18,288 nucleotides of DNA from Rhodoferax sp. UBA4409. GTDB lineage: Bacteria; Pseudomonadota; Gammaproteobacteria; Burkholderiales; Burkholderiaceae_C. The stretch spans positions 1-18,288 of the forward strand of contig DGQR01000211.1 in NCBI GenBank assembly GCA_002390825.1, given 5' to 3'. The translations under genes and the position numbers were made by a program. A model generated the notes under the pieces. It did no database searches, was not told where the DNA came from, and was given only the letters and a program-made list of their open reading frames with translations. This document shows, in pieces, positions 1-8,401 of the stretch; positions within the stretch are counted from its first letter, which is position 1; each line of letters begins with the position of its first letter.

Positions 1-588
1 GTGGGCGTGGAAACGCTGATTGCGGGTGGCGCCAGCGACGACATCACGCTGGGTGAGGTGGCCTCGGGCATGACCTTCAACCTCGGCGCCGGCTCTGACA
101 TCTTGCGCTTGTCCGGCAACGGGGCCAACAATGTCACCGCATCGGGTATCGAGAGCATCATCGGTGGCGTGGCCGATGACACGATCACTCTGGCACTGGC
201 CACTGTCGGCTCCCGCCTGGATGGCGGCAATGGCGATGACAGTCTGATCGGCAGCAACGGTGCGGATATCTTGATCGGTGGCAACGGTGCTGACCGCTTC
301 ATCTTCCGCGACACCCTGCAATCGAGCATGACCGTGTCCGACACCATCAACGACTTTGTGGTGGGGCAAGACAAGCTCGTGTTCGAAGGCCTGGGCAACG
401 GCACCTTCAGCATCGTGAGTAGCTTCAGTAATACGGGCAATGCACAGGCTACTTACGCCTATAACGGCGGCACGAGCACCGGTACACTGTTGATCGACTC
501 TGATGGCAACGGTGCAGCGGACATGAAACTCACCCTGCTTGGAGGTTCCGCGGCGGCGCTCAGCGCTTCCGATTTCCAATGGACTTGA
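1..588 (+). CDS. RTX-type calcium-binding secreted protein, C-terminal end (5' truncated by window)
   Basis: The reading frame is open from the first base, so only the last 195 residues are seen and the GTG at base 1 is probably an internal valine codon. Residues 74-102 contain glycine/aspartate nonapeptide repeats (DGGNGDDSL, then GSNGAD and GGNGADRFIF), the calcium-binding beta-roll signature of RTX proteins. The tail after it (NDFVVGQDKLVF, then a final ASDFQWT) resembles the serralysin-type C-terminal domain that carries the uncleaved type I secretion signal. Upstream residues form a looser repeat of about 47 residues (GVETLIAGG at 2 and GIESIIGG at 49), typical of large RTX adhesin or surface-layer-like proteins. 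The protein is very probably the cargo of the type I exporter at 7031-11659. Its full size and N-terminal function cannot be judged from this window. Confidence 0.85.
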   Translation: MGVETLIAGGASDDITLGEVASGMTFNLGAGSDILRLSGNGANNVTASGIESIIGGVADDTITLALATVGSRLDGGNGDDSLIGSNGADILIGGNGADRFIFRDTLQSSMTVSDTINDFVVGQDKLVFEGLGNGTFSIVSSFSNTGNAQATYAYNGGTSTGTLLIDSDGNGAADMKLTLLGGSAAALSASDFQWT

Positions 589-597
589 ACACGCTCA

Positions 598-3500
598 ATG
601 GCCGGACGGCAATCGAAACAGGACACCGATGCACTGTTTGCCCAAGCCCTGTCACTGCAAAGTGCGGGGCGTGGTGATGCCGCCCGCGAGACGTACAGCG
701 CCGTCCTGGCGCTGGAGCCGGAGCATGCCAACGCCCTGAACAACCTCGGCATCCTGCACAACAGTGCAGGCCAGCACGAAGAAGCGTTGGCCCTCTTCGA
801 GCGCCTGGTACAAGCCACCCCCCGCGATGCGCGCGCCCATGCCAACCGCGGTGTGGCGCTCAAAGCGCTGTCGCAATGGGAAGCCGCAGAACAGGCCTAC
901 CACGCGGCCTTGAAGGCGGACCCCGCCTTTCACTCTGCCCATAACAACCTGGGCAATCTGCATTACGCACGGGGCGACTTTGAAAAGTCGCTCACGCATT
1001 TTGAAGCAGCGTGCGCCCAGCAGGCCCGTAACCCGGACTACCGCTTCATGCTGGCCAAGTGCCTGCTGGAGCTGCGCCAGATGGCGCGCGCCCGGGCCGA
1101 GCTGGAACAGGTGTTGCGCGCCGAGCCCGGCCATGCCGACGCCTGGGGCACACTCGCCCGCTGGCAAGGCGAGCGGCACTGCATGCCTGAGGCACTGGCC
1201 TGTTTTGAGCGCGGCATCGCAGTACGGCCGGACTACGCGGGCCTGATCTACAACCGCGGGCTGGCAAGGCTGCTGGCCGGCGACCTGCCCGGCGGCTTTG
1301 CCGACTACGAGCGCCGCTTTGACGTGCCCGACTTTCCCTCCAAGCGGCTGCAGACCCCCAAGCCGCTCTGGCAAGGCCAGCCCTTACCCGACCAGACCTT
1401 GCTCATCCACGCTGAGCAGGGCTTGGGCGACACCTTGCAGTTTCTACGCTATATCGCCCTCCTGCCCAAGCCTATCAAGCGGGTGCTGCTATTAATTCAG
1501 GAGTCTTTGACCTCGCTTCCGGTGCTCCCCGCCCATGTGGAGCTGGTCCACGAGGGGGCTCTGACGCCCCACTTTGATGTGGTCTGTCCGCTCTTGAGTC
1601 TGCCGCACCTGCTGGGCCCGCAGTTGCCCGGCACCGATGCGCTCAACATTCCCCAGACGATTCCTTACCTCGCGCTGGACCATGTGCGTAGCGCGGGCTG
1701 GGAGTCTCACTTTGCGCACAGCGGTTTACGGGTCGGTCTGGTGTGGGCCGGTAACCCAAGCCATAAAAACGATGCCAACCGCTCGGTGGACTTTGCAGCC
1801 CTTGCGCCACTCTGGGGTCTGGAGGGGGTGCACTTCTATTCGTTCCAGGTTGGTGCACGTAGTGCCGACCTCGACTCGCTCACGCCCGAGCAACGCGCCA
1901 AGGTCACGGACATGGCGCCTTTGCTGCAGAACTTCGGCGATACGGCTGCTGCACTGGTGCATGTGGATCTGCTGGTGTGTGTGGATACCAGCATCTGCCA
2001 TGTGGCGGGTGCCTTGGGTATCCCCGTGTGGCTGTTGATTCCGTGGATGCCGGATTGGCGCTGGTTGCTGCACCGTGAAGATTCCCCCTGGTACCCCAGC
2101 CTGCGCATCTTGCGCCAACCAGCCTACCGGGATTGGGATTCGGTGCTGCACACGCTGGGCAAGGATTTGAAGGAGTTGGTCCATCCGCAGTCGGCCGGCG
2201 GCAAGCGCCGCCAGCAGGCCGCCCATGCGCTGGTGGAGCAAGGGCGTGTGCTACTGGAGCGCAATGAGCCGGCGCTGGCTCGCCCTGCCTTCTGGCAGGC
2301 CTTGCGCGAGTGCCCGACCCACGCGCGGGCCGCCAGTGCCCTGGCCATTGCGGCCTTTCGTGCAGGCGACACCCATGCCGCACTCATGCTCGGTGCCCGC
2401 GCTTGCCGGCAAAGCCCCAACGATCCCGAGAATTGGTCGAACACCGGTGCTTTTTTCAAAGCGGCGGGCGATTTGCAACGCGCCCTGCAATGCCAGCTCA
2501 CTGCCGTCCAAAGAGCACCCGGTAGTCCGCAAGCCCAAGCCAACCTGGGCAACACCTTGGGCGCCTTGCATCGCTGGCCGGAGGCCCTTGAGGCCACCCG
2601 CAAGGCCGTGGCTTTGGTGCCCGGCTCCAGCGAGTACCTCTACAACCTGGGCATTGCACTCAAAGAAAACGGGCGCTTCGACGAGGCTTTAAACGCCTTT
2701 CACAAGGCACAGCAAATGGCCGGCGGGCATGTGCGTGCCGCATTGCACGAATCCCTGTTGGAACTGCTAACCGGCGACCTTGCGGCCGGCTGGCGCCACT
2801 ACGAAAGTCGCTGGGCCCAGCCCGACGCGAAAGAGGTGCGCCACTTCGCACAGCCTTTGTGGACAGGGCAGGACATTGCAGGCCAGACCATTCTGGTCCA
2901 CGCAGAACAAGGATTTGGCGACACCTTCCAGTTCTTGCGCTACCTGCCGCTGCTCGCCGCCCGAGGCGCCAAGGTGTTGCTGGTGGTGCAAAGCGATGTG
3001 GAAAGCCTGGCAGAGCGCGTCAAAGGCTTGGCACAGCTGGTGCCCAATGGCAGCGAATTACCGCCCTTTGACTGGCAGTGCCCGTTGCTGAGTCTGCCCA
3101 TGGCCTTTGGCACGGTACTTGAAACGGTACCCGCCCCGATACCTTACCTGAGCGCCTCCCCTGAGCGCACCACGACCTGGCGCCAAAAGCTGGGCCCGAC
3201 CCGCGCCTACCGGGTCGCGCTGGTGTGGGCCGGCAGGCCGACCCACGGTAATGACGCCAACCGCTCATTGGCACTGCACCACTTGGCCGCTTTGCTGCAG
3301 CTGGAGGGCGTGGAAGTGTTATCTGTCCAGAAAGGCGAGGCTGTAGAGCAAATCAAGGCCCTGACACCCGGCTGCCGCTTGCGCAACCTGAGCCCTGAAA
3401 TTCAGAGTTTTGAAGACACGGCGGCCATCCTGAGCGAAGTGGACGAACTCGTTACCGTGGACACCTCGGTAGCCCACCTCGCGGGCGGGCTAGGGTGCCA

Positions 3501-3684
3501 AGTGCGGGTGCTTTTACCCCTTATTCCGGATTGGCGGTGGCTGCTCTCTCGGGCAGACTCACCGTGGTATCCCACTGCGCGCCTGTACCGCCAAACTGCC
3601 CGGGGAGCCTGGGCAGAGCCGGTCGCGGCGCTGGTGGCCGCTGTTGCCAACGCTGCGCGGGCCCACAGGCCTGAAACCCCATGA
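598..3684 (+). CDS. Double-module TPR / GT-B glycosyltransferase-like protein
   Basis: This 1028-residue protein is an internal duplication. Module 1 has TPR helices at about 5-245 and a GT9/GT41-like domain at about 260-530. Module 2 has TPRs at about 545-735 and a second such domain at about 755-1015. Both carry the same landmarks: HAEQGxGDT (271 and 768), WAGxPxHxNDANRS (383 and 877), VDTS (462 and 954) and DWRWLL (486 and 978). The C-terminal half resembles TPR-fused sugar transferases annotated as glycosyltransferase family 9-like; TPRs usually hold the protein acceptor. Transfer of sugar to protein is inferred, not shown. The module 2 sequence SVQKG (K912) reads SFQVG in module 1 (V418), so module 1 may have altered activity. 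ATG 598 lies 9 bases after the RTX stop, and the stop overlaps the next start (ATGA), so it is co-translated in the RTX operon. Confidence 0.85.
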   Translation: MAGRQSKQDTDALFAQALSLQSAGRGDAARETYSAVLALEPEHANALNNLGILHNSAGQHEEALALFERLVQATPRDARAHANRGVALKALSQWEAAEQAYHAALKADPAFHSAHNNLGNLHYARGDFEKSLTHFEAACAQQARNPDYRFMLAKCLLELRQMARARAELEQVLRAEPGHADAWGTLARWQGERHCMPEALACFERGIAVRPDYAGLIYNRGLARLLAGDLPGGFADYERRFDVPDFPSKRLQTPKPLWQGQPLPDQTLLIHAEQGLGDTLQFLRYIALLPKPIKRVLLLIQESLTSLPVLPAHVELVHEGALTPHFDVVCPLLSLPHLLGPQLPGTDALNIPQTIPYLALDHVRSAGWESHFAHSGLRVGLVWAGNPSHKNDANRSVDFAALAPLWGLEGVHFYSFQVGARSADLDSLTPEQRAKVTDMAPLLQNFGDTAAALVHVDLLVCVDTSICHVAGALGIPVWLLIPWMPDWRWLLHREDSPWYPSLRILRQPAYRDWDSVLHTLGKDLKELVHPQSAGGKRRQQAAHALVEQGRVLLERNEPALARPAFWQALRECPTHARAASALAIAAFRAGDTHAALMLGARACRQSPNDPENWSNTGAFFKAAGDLQRALQCQLTAVQRAPGSPQAQANLGNTLGALHRWPEALEATRKAVALVPGSSEYLYNLGIALKENGRFDEALNAFHKAQQMAGGHVRAALHESLLELLTGDLAAGWRHYESRWAQPDAKEVRHFAQPLWTGQDIAGQTILVHAEQGFGDTFQFLRYLPLLAARGAKVLLVVQSDVESLAERVKGLAQLVPNGSELPPFDWQCPLLSLPMAFGTVLETVPAPIPYLSASPERTTTWRQKLGPTRAYRVALVWAGRPTHGNDANRSLALHHLAALLQLEGVEVLSVQKGEAVEQIKALTPGCRLRNLSPEIQSFEDTAAILSEVDELVTVDTSVAHLAGGLGCQVRVLLPLIPDWRWLLSRADSPWYPTARLYRQTARGAWAEPVAALVAAVANAARAHRPETP

Positions 3685-4475
3685 ACTACGTCAAACGCCC
3701 GTCGCCCTTTGTGATCCTGTCCACCAGCCAGGGCACCTTGATCACCAATAAAAACGACTACCGCATGATCGACGCCACGCGTGGTTACGGCGTCGGCTGG
3801 CAGCTGTTCAACCAAGGCTGCTTCGACCCGGACGAAGTGGGCGCTGCCATCAAGCTGCTCAATATCCGCCACAAGTTTTTTGGCGATGGGGTCGTGGGCT
3901 TGGACTGCGGCGCCAATCTGGGCGTGCACACCGTCGAGTGGGCCAAGGCTTTGTATGGCAGGGGCAGCGTGATCGCCATCGAGGCGCAAGAACGCATTTA
4001 CTACGCGCTAGCGGGCAATATCGCCATCAACAACTGCTTCAACGCCCGGGCGATCCACGGCGCCATCGGCTCCGAAGTCGGTGAGCTTGAGATCCCCGTG
4101 CCCGACTACCTGCAGCCGGCCAGTTTTGGCAGCCTGGAGTTGCGCCAGACGGCCAAAAGCGAATTTATCGGCCAGACCATCCATGCAGAGCGCAACCAGA
4201 AGGTGCGGATGTTGACCATCGATTCGCTAAACCTGCCGCGGCTGGACTTCATCAAAATCGATGTGGAAGGCATGGAGCTGGAGGCTCTCGCCGGCGGGCG
4301 CGCCACCATCGAGCGGCACAAGCCGGTCATGCTCATCGAGTCCATCAAAACCGACAAAGCAGCGCTGTTGAAATTCCTCGAGGAGCACGGTTACCAGACC
4401 TTCCCGATGGGCATCAATGTGTTGGCGGTGCACAGCACCGACCCCACCCGCGAACAAATATCGGTACAAAGCTGA
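3681..4475 (+). CDS. FkbM-family SAM-dependent methyltransferase (first copy)
   Basis: This 264-residue protein shows the FkbM Rossmann fold. The SAM-binding loop is DCGANLGVHT (from residue 75), followed by an acidic end of strand two (AIEAQE). The family-typical FIKIDVEGMELEAL block contains IDVEGME at 193-199. Members O-methylate hydroxyl groups of sugars or polyketides in the cytoplasm; in glycan loci they usually cap or modify a sugar. The start codon overlaps the stop of the TPR-glycosyltransferase gene by four bases (ATGA), which implies translational coupling. The N-terminal 60 residues (including TSQGTLITNKNDYRM) precede the methyltransferase core. The substrate is unknown; methylation of the glycan put on by the neighbouring transferases is inferred from context. 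Confidence 0.85.
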   Translation: MNYVKRPSPFVILSTSQGTLITNKNDYRMIDATRGYGVGWQLFNQGCFDPDEVGAAIKLLNIRHKFFGDGVVGLDCGANLGVHTVEWAKALYGRGSVIAIEAQERIYYALAGNIAINNCFNARAIHGAIGSEVGELEIPVPDYLQPASFGSLELRQTAKSEFIGQTIHAERNQKVRMLTIDSLNLPRLDFIKIDVEGMELEALAGGRATIERHKPVMLIESIKTDKAALLKFLEEHGYQTFPMGINVLAVHSTDPTREQISVQS

Positions 4476-4484
4476 GCCTGCGCC

Positions 4485-5255
4485 ATGGCCTACCTGTCAT
4501 TCACCCGCAACTTTGAAGACGTCATGATCAACCGTGCACTGGGCGCGGTCGACAAAGGCTTTTATGTGGACGTGGGTGGCTACATGCCCATCTCGGACAG
4601 CAACACCTGCGCCCTGTACCAACGCGGCTGGCGCGGCATTGTGGTGGAGCCGCAGGCGCGCCTTCACCCGCAATGGGCCAAACACCGGCCCGAAGACATC
4701 CTGGTCGGGGCTGCTGTGGGCGAAGCCGATGGCGAAGTGACCTTCAACGAATTCCCGTGGAACGACCAGGCGGCCACCATCGCCCCCGAGATTGTGGCCA
4801 TGCACCAGCGCGAAGGGCGCGAAGTTAAAAGCTACACCGTGCCCTTGGTTACGCTCAACAGCTTGCTCGAAAAACACCGCCCGCAGGGCGATGTTCACCT
4901 GCTCAGCATTGATGTGGAAGGCGCTGAAAAGTCGGCATTGAACGGCTTGGACCGCACTCGCTTCCGGCCTTGGCTGATCGTGCTGGAAAGCGTGCTGCCC
5001 AACCGGCCCCAGGCCAACTACGGTGAATGGGAGCACCTGCTGCTCTCTACCGGCTACGAGTTTGTGTATTTCGATGCGGTCAACCGCTTTTACCTGGCCC
5101 AAGAGCACCTGGACCTGCGTCAACACTTCAGCTACCCACCCTGCGTGTGGGACAACTTTGTCGACCACCGCCTTCACCACGCGCAACAGGTGGCCGCCCA
5201 AGCGCAGGGTGAGCTGGCCCAGCTCAAGGCCCGCTTGCGGGAACTTGCCGGCTGA
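4485..5255 (+). CDS. FkbM-family SAM-dependent methyltransferase (second copy)
   Basis: A second, clearly different FkbM protein of 256 residues. The SAM loop is FYVDVGGYMP (26-35), a variant of the usual DVGAN/DVGAY form, followed by GIVVEPQ, and the conserved SIDVEGAEKSAL block lies at about 141-152. The last 30 residues (from HHAQQVAAQ to LRELAG) are charged and alanine-rich and look like a short coiled coil, perhaps for oligomerisation or partner binding. ATG 4485 is nine bases after the previous stop, so it belongs to the same operon. Sequence divergence from the first copy suggests a different hydroxyl or sugar substrate. The last 32 bases overlap, tail to tail, with the 3' end of the convergent TPR gene. 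Confidence 0.83.
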   Translation: MAYLSFTRNFEDVMINRALGAVDKGFYVDVGGYMPISDSNTCALYQRGWRGIVVEPQARLHPQWAKHRPEDILVGAAVGEADGEVTFNEFPWNDQAATIAPEIVAMHQREGREVKSYTVPLVTLNSLLEKHRPQGDVHLLSIDVEGAEKSALNGLDRTRFRPWLIVLESVLPNRPQANYGEWEHLLLSTGYEFVYFDAVNRFYLAQEHLDLRQHFSYPPCVWDNFVDHRLHHAQQVAAQAQGELAQLKARLRELAG

Positions 5256-7020
5256 GTGCGTCACTCAGGCGAGCGACCACTCCGGTCCAGTCGCCACTCG
5301 CGTCTTGCCGGAACAGGCGCATCCCCGGATACCAAGGGCTGTCGTCACGCCCCAGCAACCAGCGCCAATCGGGGCTGTAGGGCAACATCAACCAGACCGG
5401 TTTACCCAACGCAGCCGCCACATGGGCCACTGAGGTGTCCACCGCGATGACCCAGTCCATGTGCATGATCAAAGCGGCGGTGTCTGCAAAAGAGTGCAGC
5501 GAGTCCGCCCAGAGCTGCACACCCTTAGCCGCGGGGTCCCACGCCAGATCGGCCGCACGGAACTCCTTCTGCAGGCAGTGAAACTCCACCGGCCCCGCCA
5601 GCAGAGGGGCCAACTGCACAAGCGACATGGTGCGGTTGTGGTCATTTTTGTGCTCCGGCCTGCCGGACCACACCAGCCCCACCCGTTGTCGCCGGGGCGG
5701 CCCCAGCCGGCGCCCCCATTCGGCGACCAACTCCGGGTCGGCAAACAGATAAGGCACCTGGGCGGGCACCGACTCTGGGCCGGTTTGCAGAGCTCGCGGA
5801 AGGCTAAGCAGCGGGCAGTGGTTGTCAAACGGCGGCAGGGCATCCCCCTGGCGGAGCCACACATCCACACCAGCCAGCGAATGCAGCAAAGGCAGCAAGG
5901 GGGCTTGCACCTCCATCAAGACCCGGGCCCCCATGGCCTTGAGTTGAGCGGCGTAGCGGCAAAACTGCACCGTGTCCCCCAGCCCCTGCTCCGCATGTAA
6001 AAGAATGGTTTGACCCGCCAGGCTCTGCGCCCCGGTCCAGAGTGGCGCGGTGAAATGGCGCACCGCTGATTGCAGTTGCTCGGTTTTCCAGCGCCATTCG
6101 TAATGCGCAAACCCTTCGTCGAACTCGCCTCGCAGTAAATGGCAAATGGCCAGATTCAGGTGCGCCCCACTGCATTCCGGATCGAGGAACAAAGCGCGCT
6201 GGTTCATGGCCATGGAGCCGTCAAGATCCATCATCTCTTTGAGCAGCGTGGAGCAGTTGACCAGCGCATCCAAGAAATCAGGTTGCAGCGCAATGGCTTG
6301 CTGGTAGCTTTGCAACGCCTCTTGCATACGCCCCATGCGCTTGAGCAAGACGCCGCGATTGGACCATGCCTGCGCATAGGCAGGCCGCAGCGCAATGGCG
6401 CGTTCATAGGCGGCCAGTGCATCGGGAAACGCCTCCAACTCACGCAGTGCATTGCCACGGTCCAGACAGGCGACCGCCATATCCGGCTGGCACTGCAAAG
6501 CCCGGTCAAAGGCCGCTACCGCGTCTTGCCAGCGCGACACATCGTGATAGGCCAGCCCCAGGCCATGCCAACTGTGGGCATAGCCGGGCTGAAGGTCCAA
6601 GGCCTTGCGGTAGGAGTCCACAGCCAGAAGGCTTTCGCCGGTGTCCCGCAAGGCGTTACCGCGGTTGCCCCAGGCTTGGGCAAAATCAGGTTGCAGAGCG
6701 ACTGCCCGGTCGTAACAGGCCAAGGCCTCTTGGGGCCGCCCCAAGGCGCGTAGCACCAAGCCGGTGTTGGACAGCACCGCTGCATGATCCGGTTGCAAGC
6801 GCAGTGCGCTCTCCAGCAGAACCAGCGCCAAGGCATGTTGCCCCATGCGGTGTTGGGTGAGCCCGCGCAAGTGGAGCGCCTCCACATGGCCCGGGGAGCG
6901 CGCCATCAGGCGCTCCAGCGCCCCGTCGGCCGCGGCATAGTCTGCTTTCGCAAAGTGCTGCACTGCTGTTTGCAGCAGCGTGTCTACCGTGGCGGCATGG
7001 GCCGGCTGCAGTGCAGACAT
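5224..7020 (-). CDS. TPR / GT-B glycosyltransferase-like protein, single module
   Basis: This 598-residue protein has about eight TPR units at 10-310 (for example NTGLVLRALGRPQEAL and NRGNALRDTGESLLAV) followed by the same transferase-like domain as the 1028-residue protein. Landmarks: HAEQGLGDT at 342, WSGRPEHKNDHNRT at 451, LQKEF with K485, VDTSVAH at 527 and DWRWLL at 551. No signal peptide is visible, so it should act in the cytoplasm. It is the last gene of the type I secretion operon, with ATG 7020 ten bases after the TolC-type stop. Its placement suggests that it modifies the exported substrate before secretion. A purely structural or chaperone role for the TPR part cannot be excluded, and donor sugar and acceptor are unknown. 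Confidence 0.85.
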   Translation of the reverse strand: MSALQPAHAATVDTLLQTAVQHFAKADYAAADGALERLMARSPGHVEALHLRGLTQHRMGQHALALVLLESALRLQPDHAAVLSNTGLVLRALGRPQEALACYDRAVALQPDFAQAWGNRGNALRDTGESLLAVDSYRKALDLQPGYAHSWHGLGLAYHDVSRWQDAVAAFDRALQCQPDMAVACLDRGNALRELEAFPDALAAYERAIALRPAYAQAWSNRGVLLKRMGRMQEALQSYQQAIALQPDFLDALVNCSTLLKEMMDLDGSMAMNQRALFLDPECSGAHLNLAICHLLRGEFDEGFAHYEWRWKTEQLQSAVRHFTAPLWTGAQSLAGQTILLHAEQGLGDTVQFCRYAAQLKAMGARVLMEVQAPLLPLLHSLAGVDVWLRQGDALPPFDNHCPLLSLPRALQTGPESVPAQVPYLFADPELVAEWGRRLGPPRRQRVGLVWSGRPEHKNDHNRTMSLVQLAPLLAGPVEFHCLQKEFRAADLAWDPAAKGVQLWADSLHSFADTAALIMHMDWVIAVDTSVAHVAAALGKPVWLMLPYSPDWRWLLGRDDSPWYPGMRLFRQDASGDWTGVVARLSDALSRQVPASGP

Positions 7021-7030
7021 GGGAGTCGGG

Positions 7031-8401
7031 TCAGGGGGTGCCGCGGTTGGGGCTCAGCAGTTCGTCGATGTAAGACACCACCGAGTCCGCCGGCACGCCT
7101 GCCTTGTTGAACAAGCGCAAACGCTGGAAGATATGGTCGTAGCGGGCTTGGGCCAAGTCGCGCTGTGCCTGGAACACCTTGCGCACGGCCTCGAGCACAT
7201 CCGCATTGGTGCGCAAGCCGGAAGCCTGACCCTTGAGCGTGCCCTCCAGCGCCACACGGCTGGCATCGAGCACATCTTCGTAGGCCAGCAACTTGGAGCT
7301 GCCGGTTTGAATGATCTGGTAGAGGCGGCTTACTTCGACTTCGAGGTTGCGCTTCTCGTTGAGCCACTCGGCTTCTGCCTTGGTTTTTTCGGCCAGCGCC
7401 TGTGTCACCGCGGCCTTGACGGCACCGCCGCTGTAGATCGGAATATTGAGCTGCAAGCCAATCGCACTTTGGTTGACGGACTGGTTCAAGCTGCTGATCG
7501 ACTCATTCCGGCTGTTCGACACGCTGGCAACCAGATCCAGACGCGGCATATGGCCGGCATTACTGCGGGCCACTAAGGCATCAGCAGCCTCCACCAGGTA
7601 GCGCTTGGCTTGCACATCCGGGTTGGCGCTCACCGCCCTGTCCTGCCATTCCTGCAGACCCGCAGGCACCAGCGGCGGTGGTGAAAATTCGTCTTCGAGC
7701 CGCACCACCAAAGGCTGAGGTACGCCTGTCATGGCCTCGAGGGTGTCCCGGGCGCTCATCATTTGGTTTTTGGAGTCTGCCCACTGCACCAGCGTCAGGC
7801 TCAGGTTCGCGCGGGCCTCGGCCACTTCGGTACGGGTACCCTCGCCCTGTTCAAACCGGCGGCGCATCAGGTTGCGCTGGGCCACCGTGGCGTGCACTTG
7901 GGCATGCAGCGAGAGGAATGCATCCTCTGCCAACATCCGCTGCAAATAGGCCACCGCCAAACGGTCCACCAGCTCTGCCTTACGGGCAACAAAAGTAGCC
8001 TCGGCGTTGCCGACTTGGGCATTGGCTTGGCGGACTCGGGCCGTGCCCTCGAGGTTGAGCAAGGGCGCACGCAAGTTGATACTTTGCACCGGGGCCCGGT
8101 AATCTAGGTTGTTGGTTTTGGCACTGCTACCGGCTACGTCGTACTGCTGGGTGCCTTGCACTACGGTGTCAGTAATAGACGCATTGACCGTGGGCAACAC
8201 CCCGCTGCGCGCCAATGGCAAGGCCTGTTGGCCTGAAGCCAAAGTTGCTTTGGCGGACTGAAAACGGGCATCGTTCTCCAGCGCGGCACGGTAGGCTTTT
8301 TCGAACTCGCCGGCATGCACTGCAGGCCAGACGGCGCAGAGGGCCAGACCGATCAGCGCAACACGACGCAAGGTATGGGGCGTAAGGGGCGAACGTGTCA
8401 T
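7031..8401 (-). CDS. TolC-type outer-membrane channel of a type I secretion system
   Basis: A 456-residue outer-membrane efflux protein. A Sec signal peptide is visible: basic start, hydrophobic VALIGLALCAVWPA and a likely cut after AVHA near residue 30. The mature part starts with FEKAYRAALENDARFQSA, the usual first helix of type I secretion TolC homologues, and has the two-fold repeated helix and strand pattern (GVLPTVNASI in the first half, HMPRLDLVASVSNS in the second). It would form the trimeric channel-tunnel that completes the ABC-HlyD exporter across the outer membrane. The start overlaps the HlyD stop (ATGA), which marks tight translational coupling. The length is normal for the family (about 430-480). 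Confidence 0.93.
   Translation of the reverse strand: MTRSPLTPHTLRRVALIGLALCAVWPAVHAGEFEKAYRAALENDARFQSAKATLASGQQALPLARSGVLPTVNASITDTVVQGTQQYDVAGSSAKTNNLDYRAPVQSINLRAPLLNLEGTARVRQANAQVGNAEATFVARKAELVDRLAVAYLQRMLAEDAFLSLHAQVHATVAQRNLMRRRFEQGEGTRTEVAEARANLSLTLVQWADSKNQMMSARDTLEAMTGVPQPLVVRLEDEFSPPPLVPAGLQEWQDRAVSANPDVQAKRYLVEAADALVARSNAGHMPRLDLVASVSNSRNESISSLNQSVNQSAIGLQLNIPIYSGGAVKAAVTQALAEKTKAEAEWLNEKRNLEVEVSRLYQIIQTGSSKLLAYEDVLDASRVALEGTLKGQASGLRTNADVLEAVRKVFQAQRDLAQARYDHIFQRLRLFNKAGVPADSVVSYIDELLSPNRGTP

Noticed and set aside
652..1374. 240-codon - strand open frame opposite the double TPR protein
   Set aside because: The + strand shows TPR periodicity throughout; the antisense product matches nothing.
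4497..5264. Full-length - strand open frame opposite the second FkbM gene
   Set aside because: The + strand frame has clear FkbM motifs and operon spacing; the antisense frame has none.
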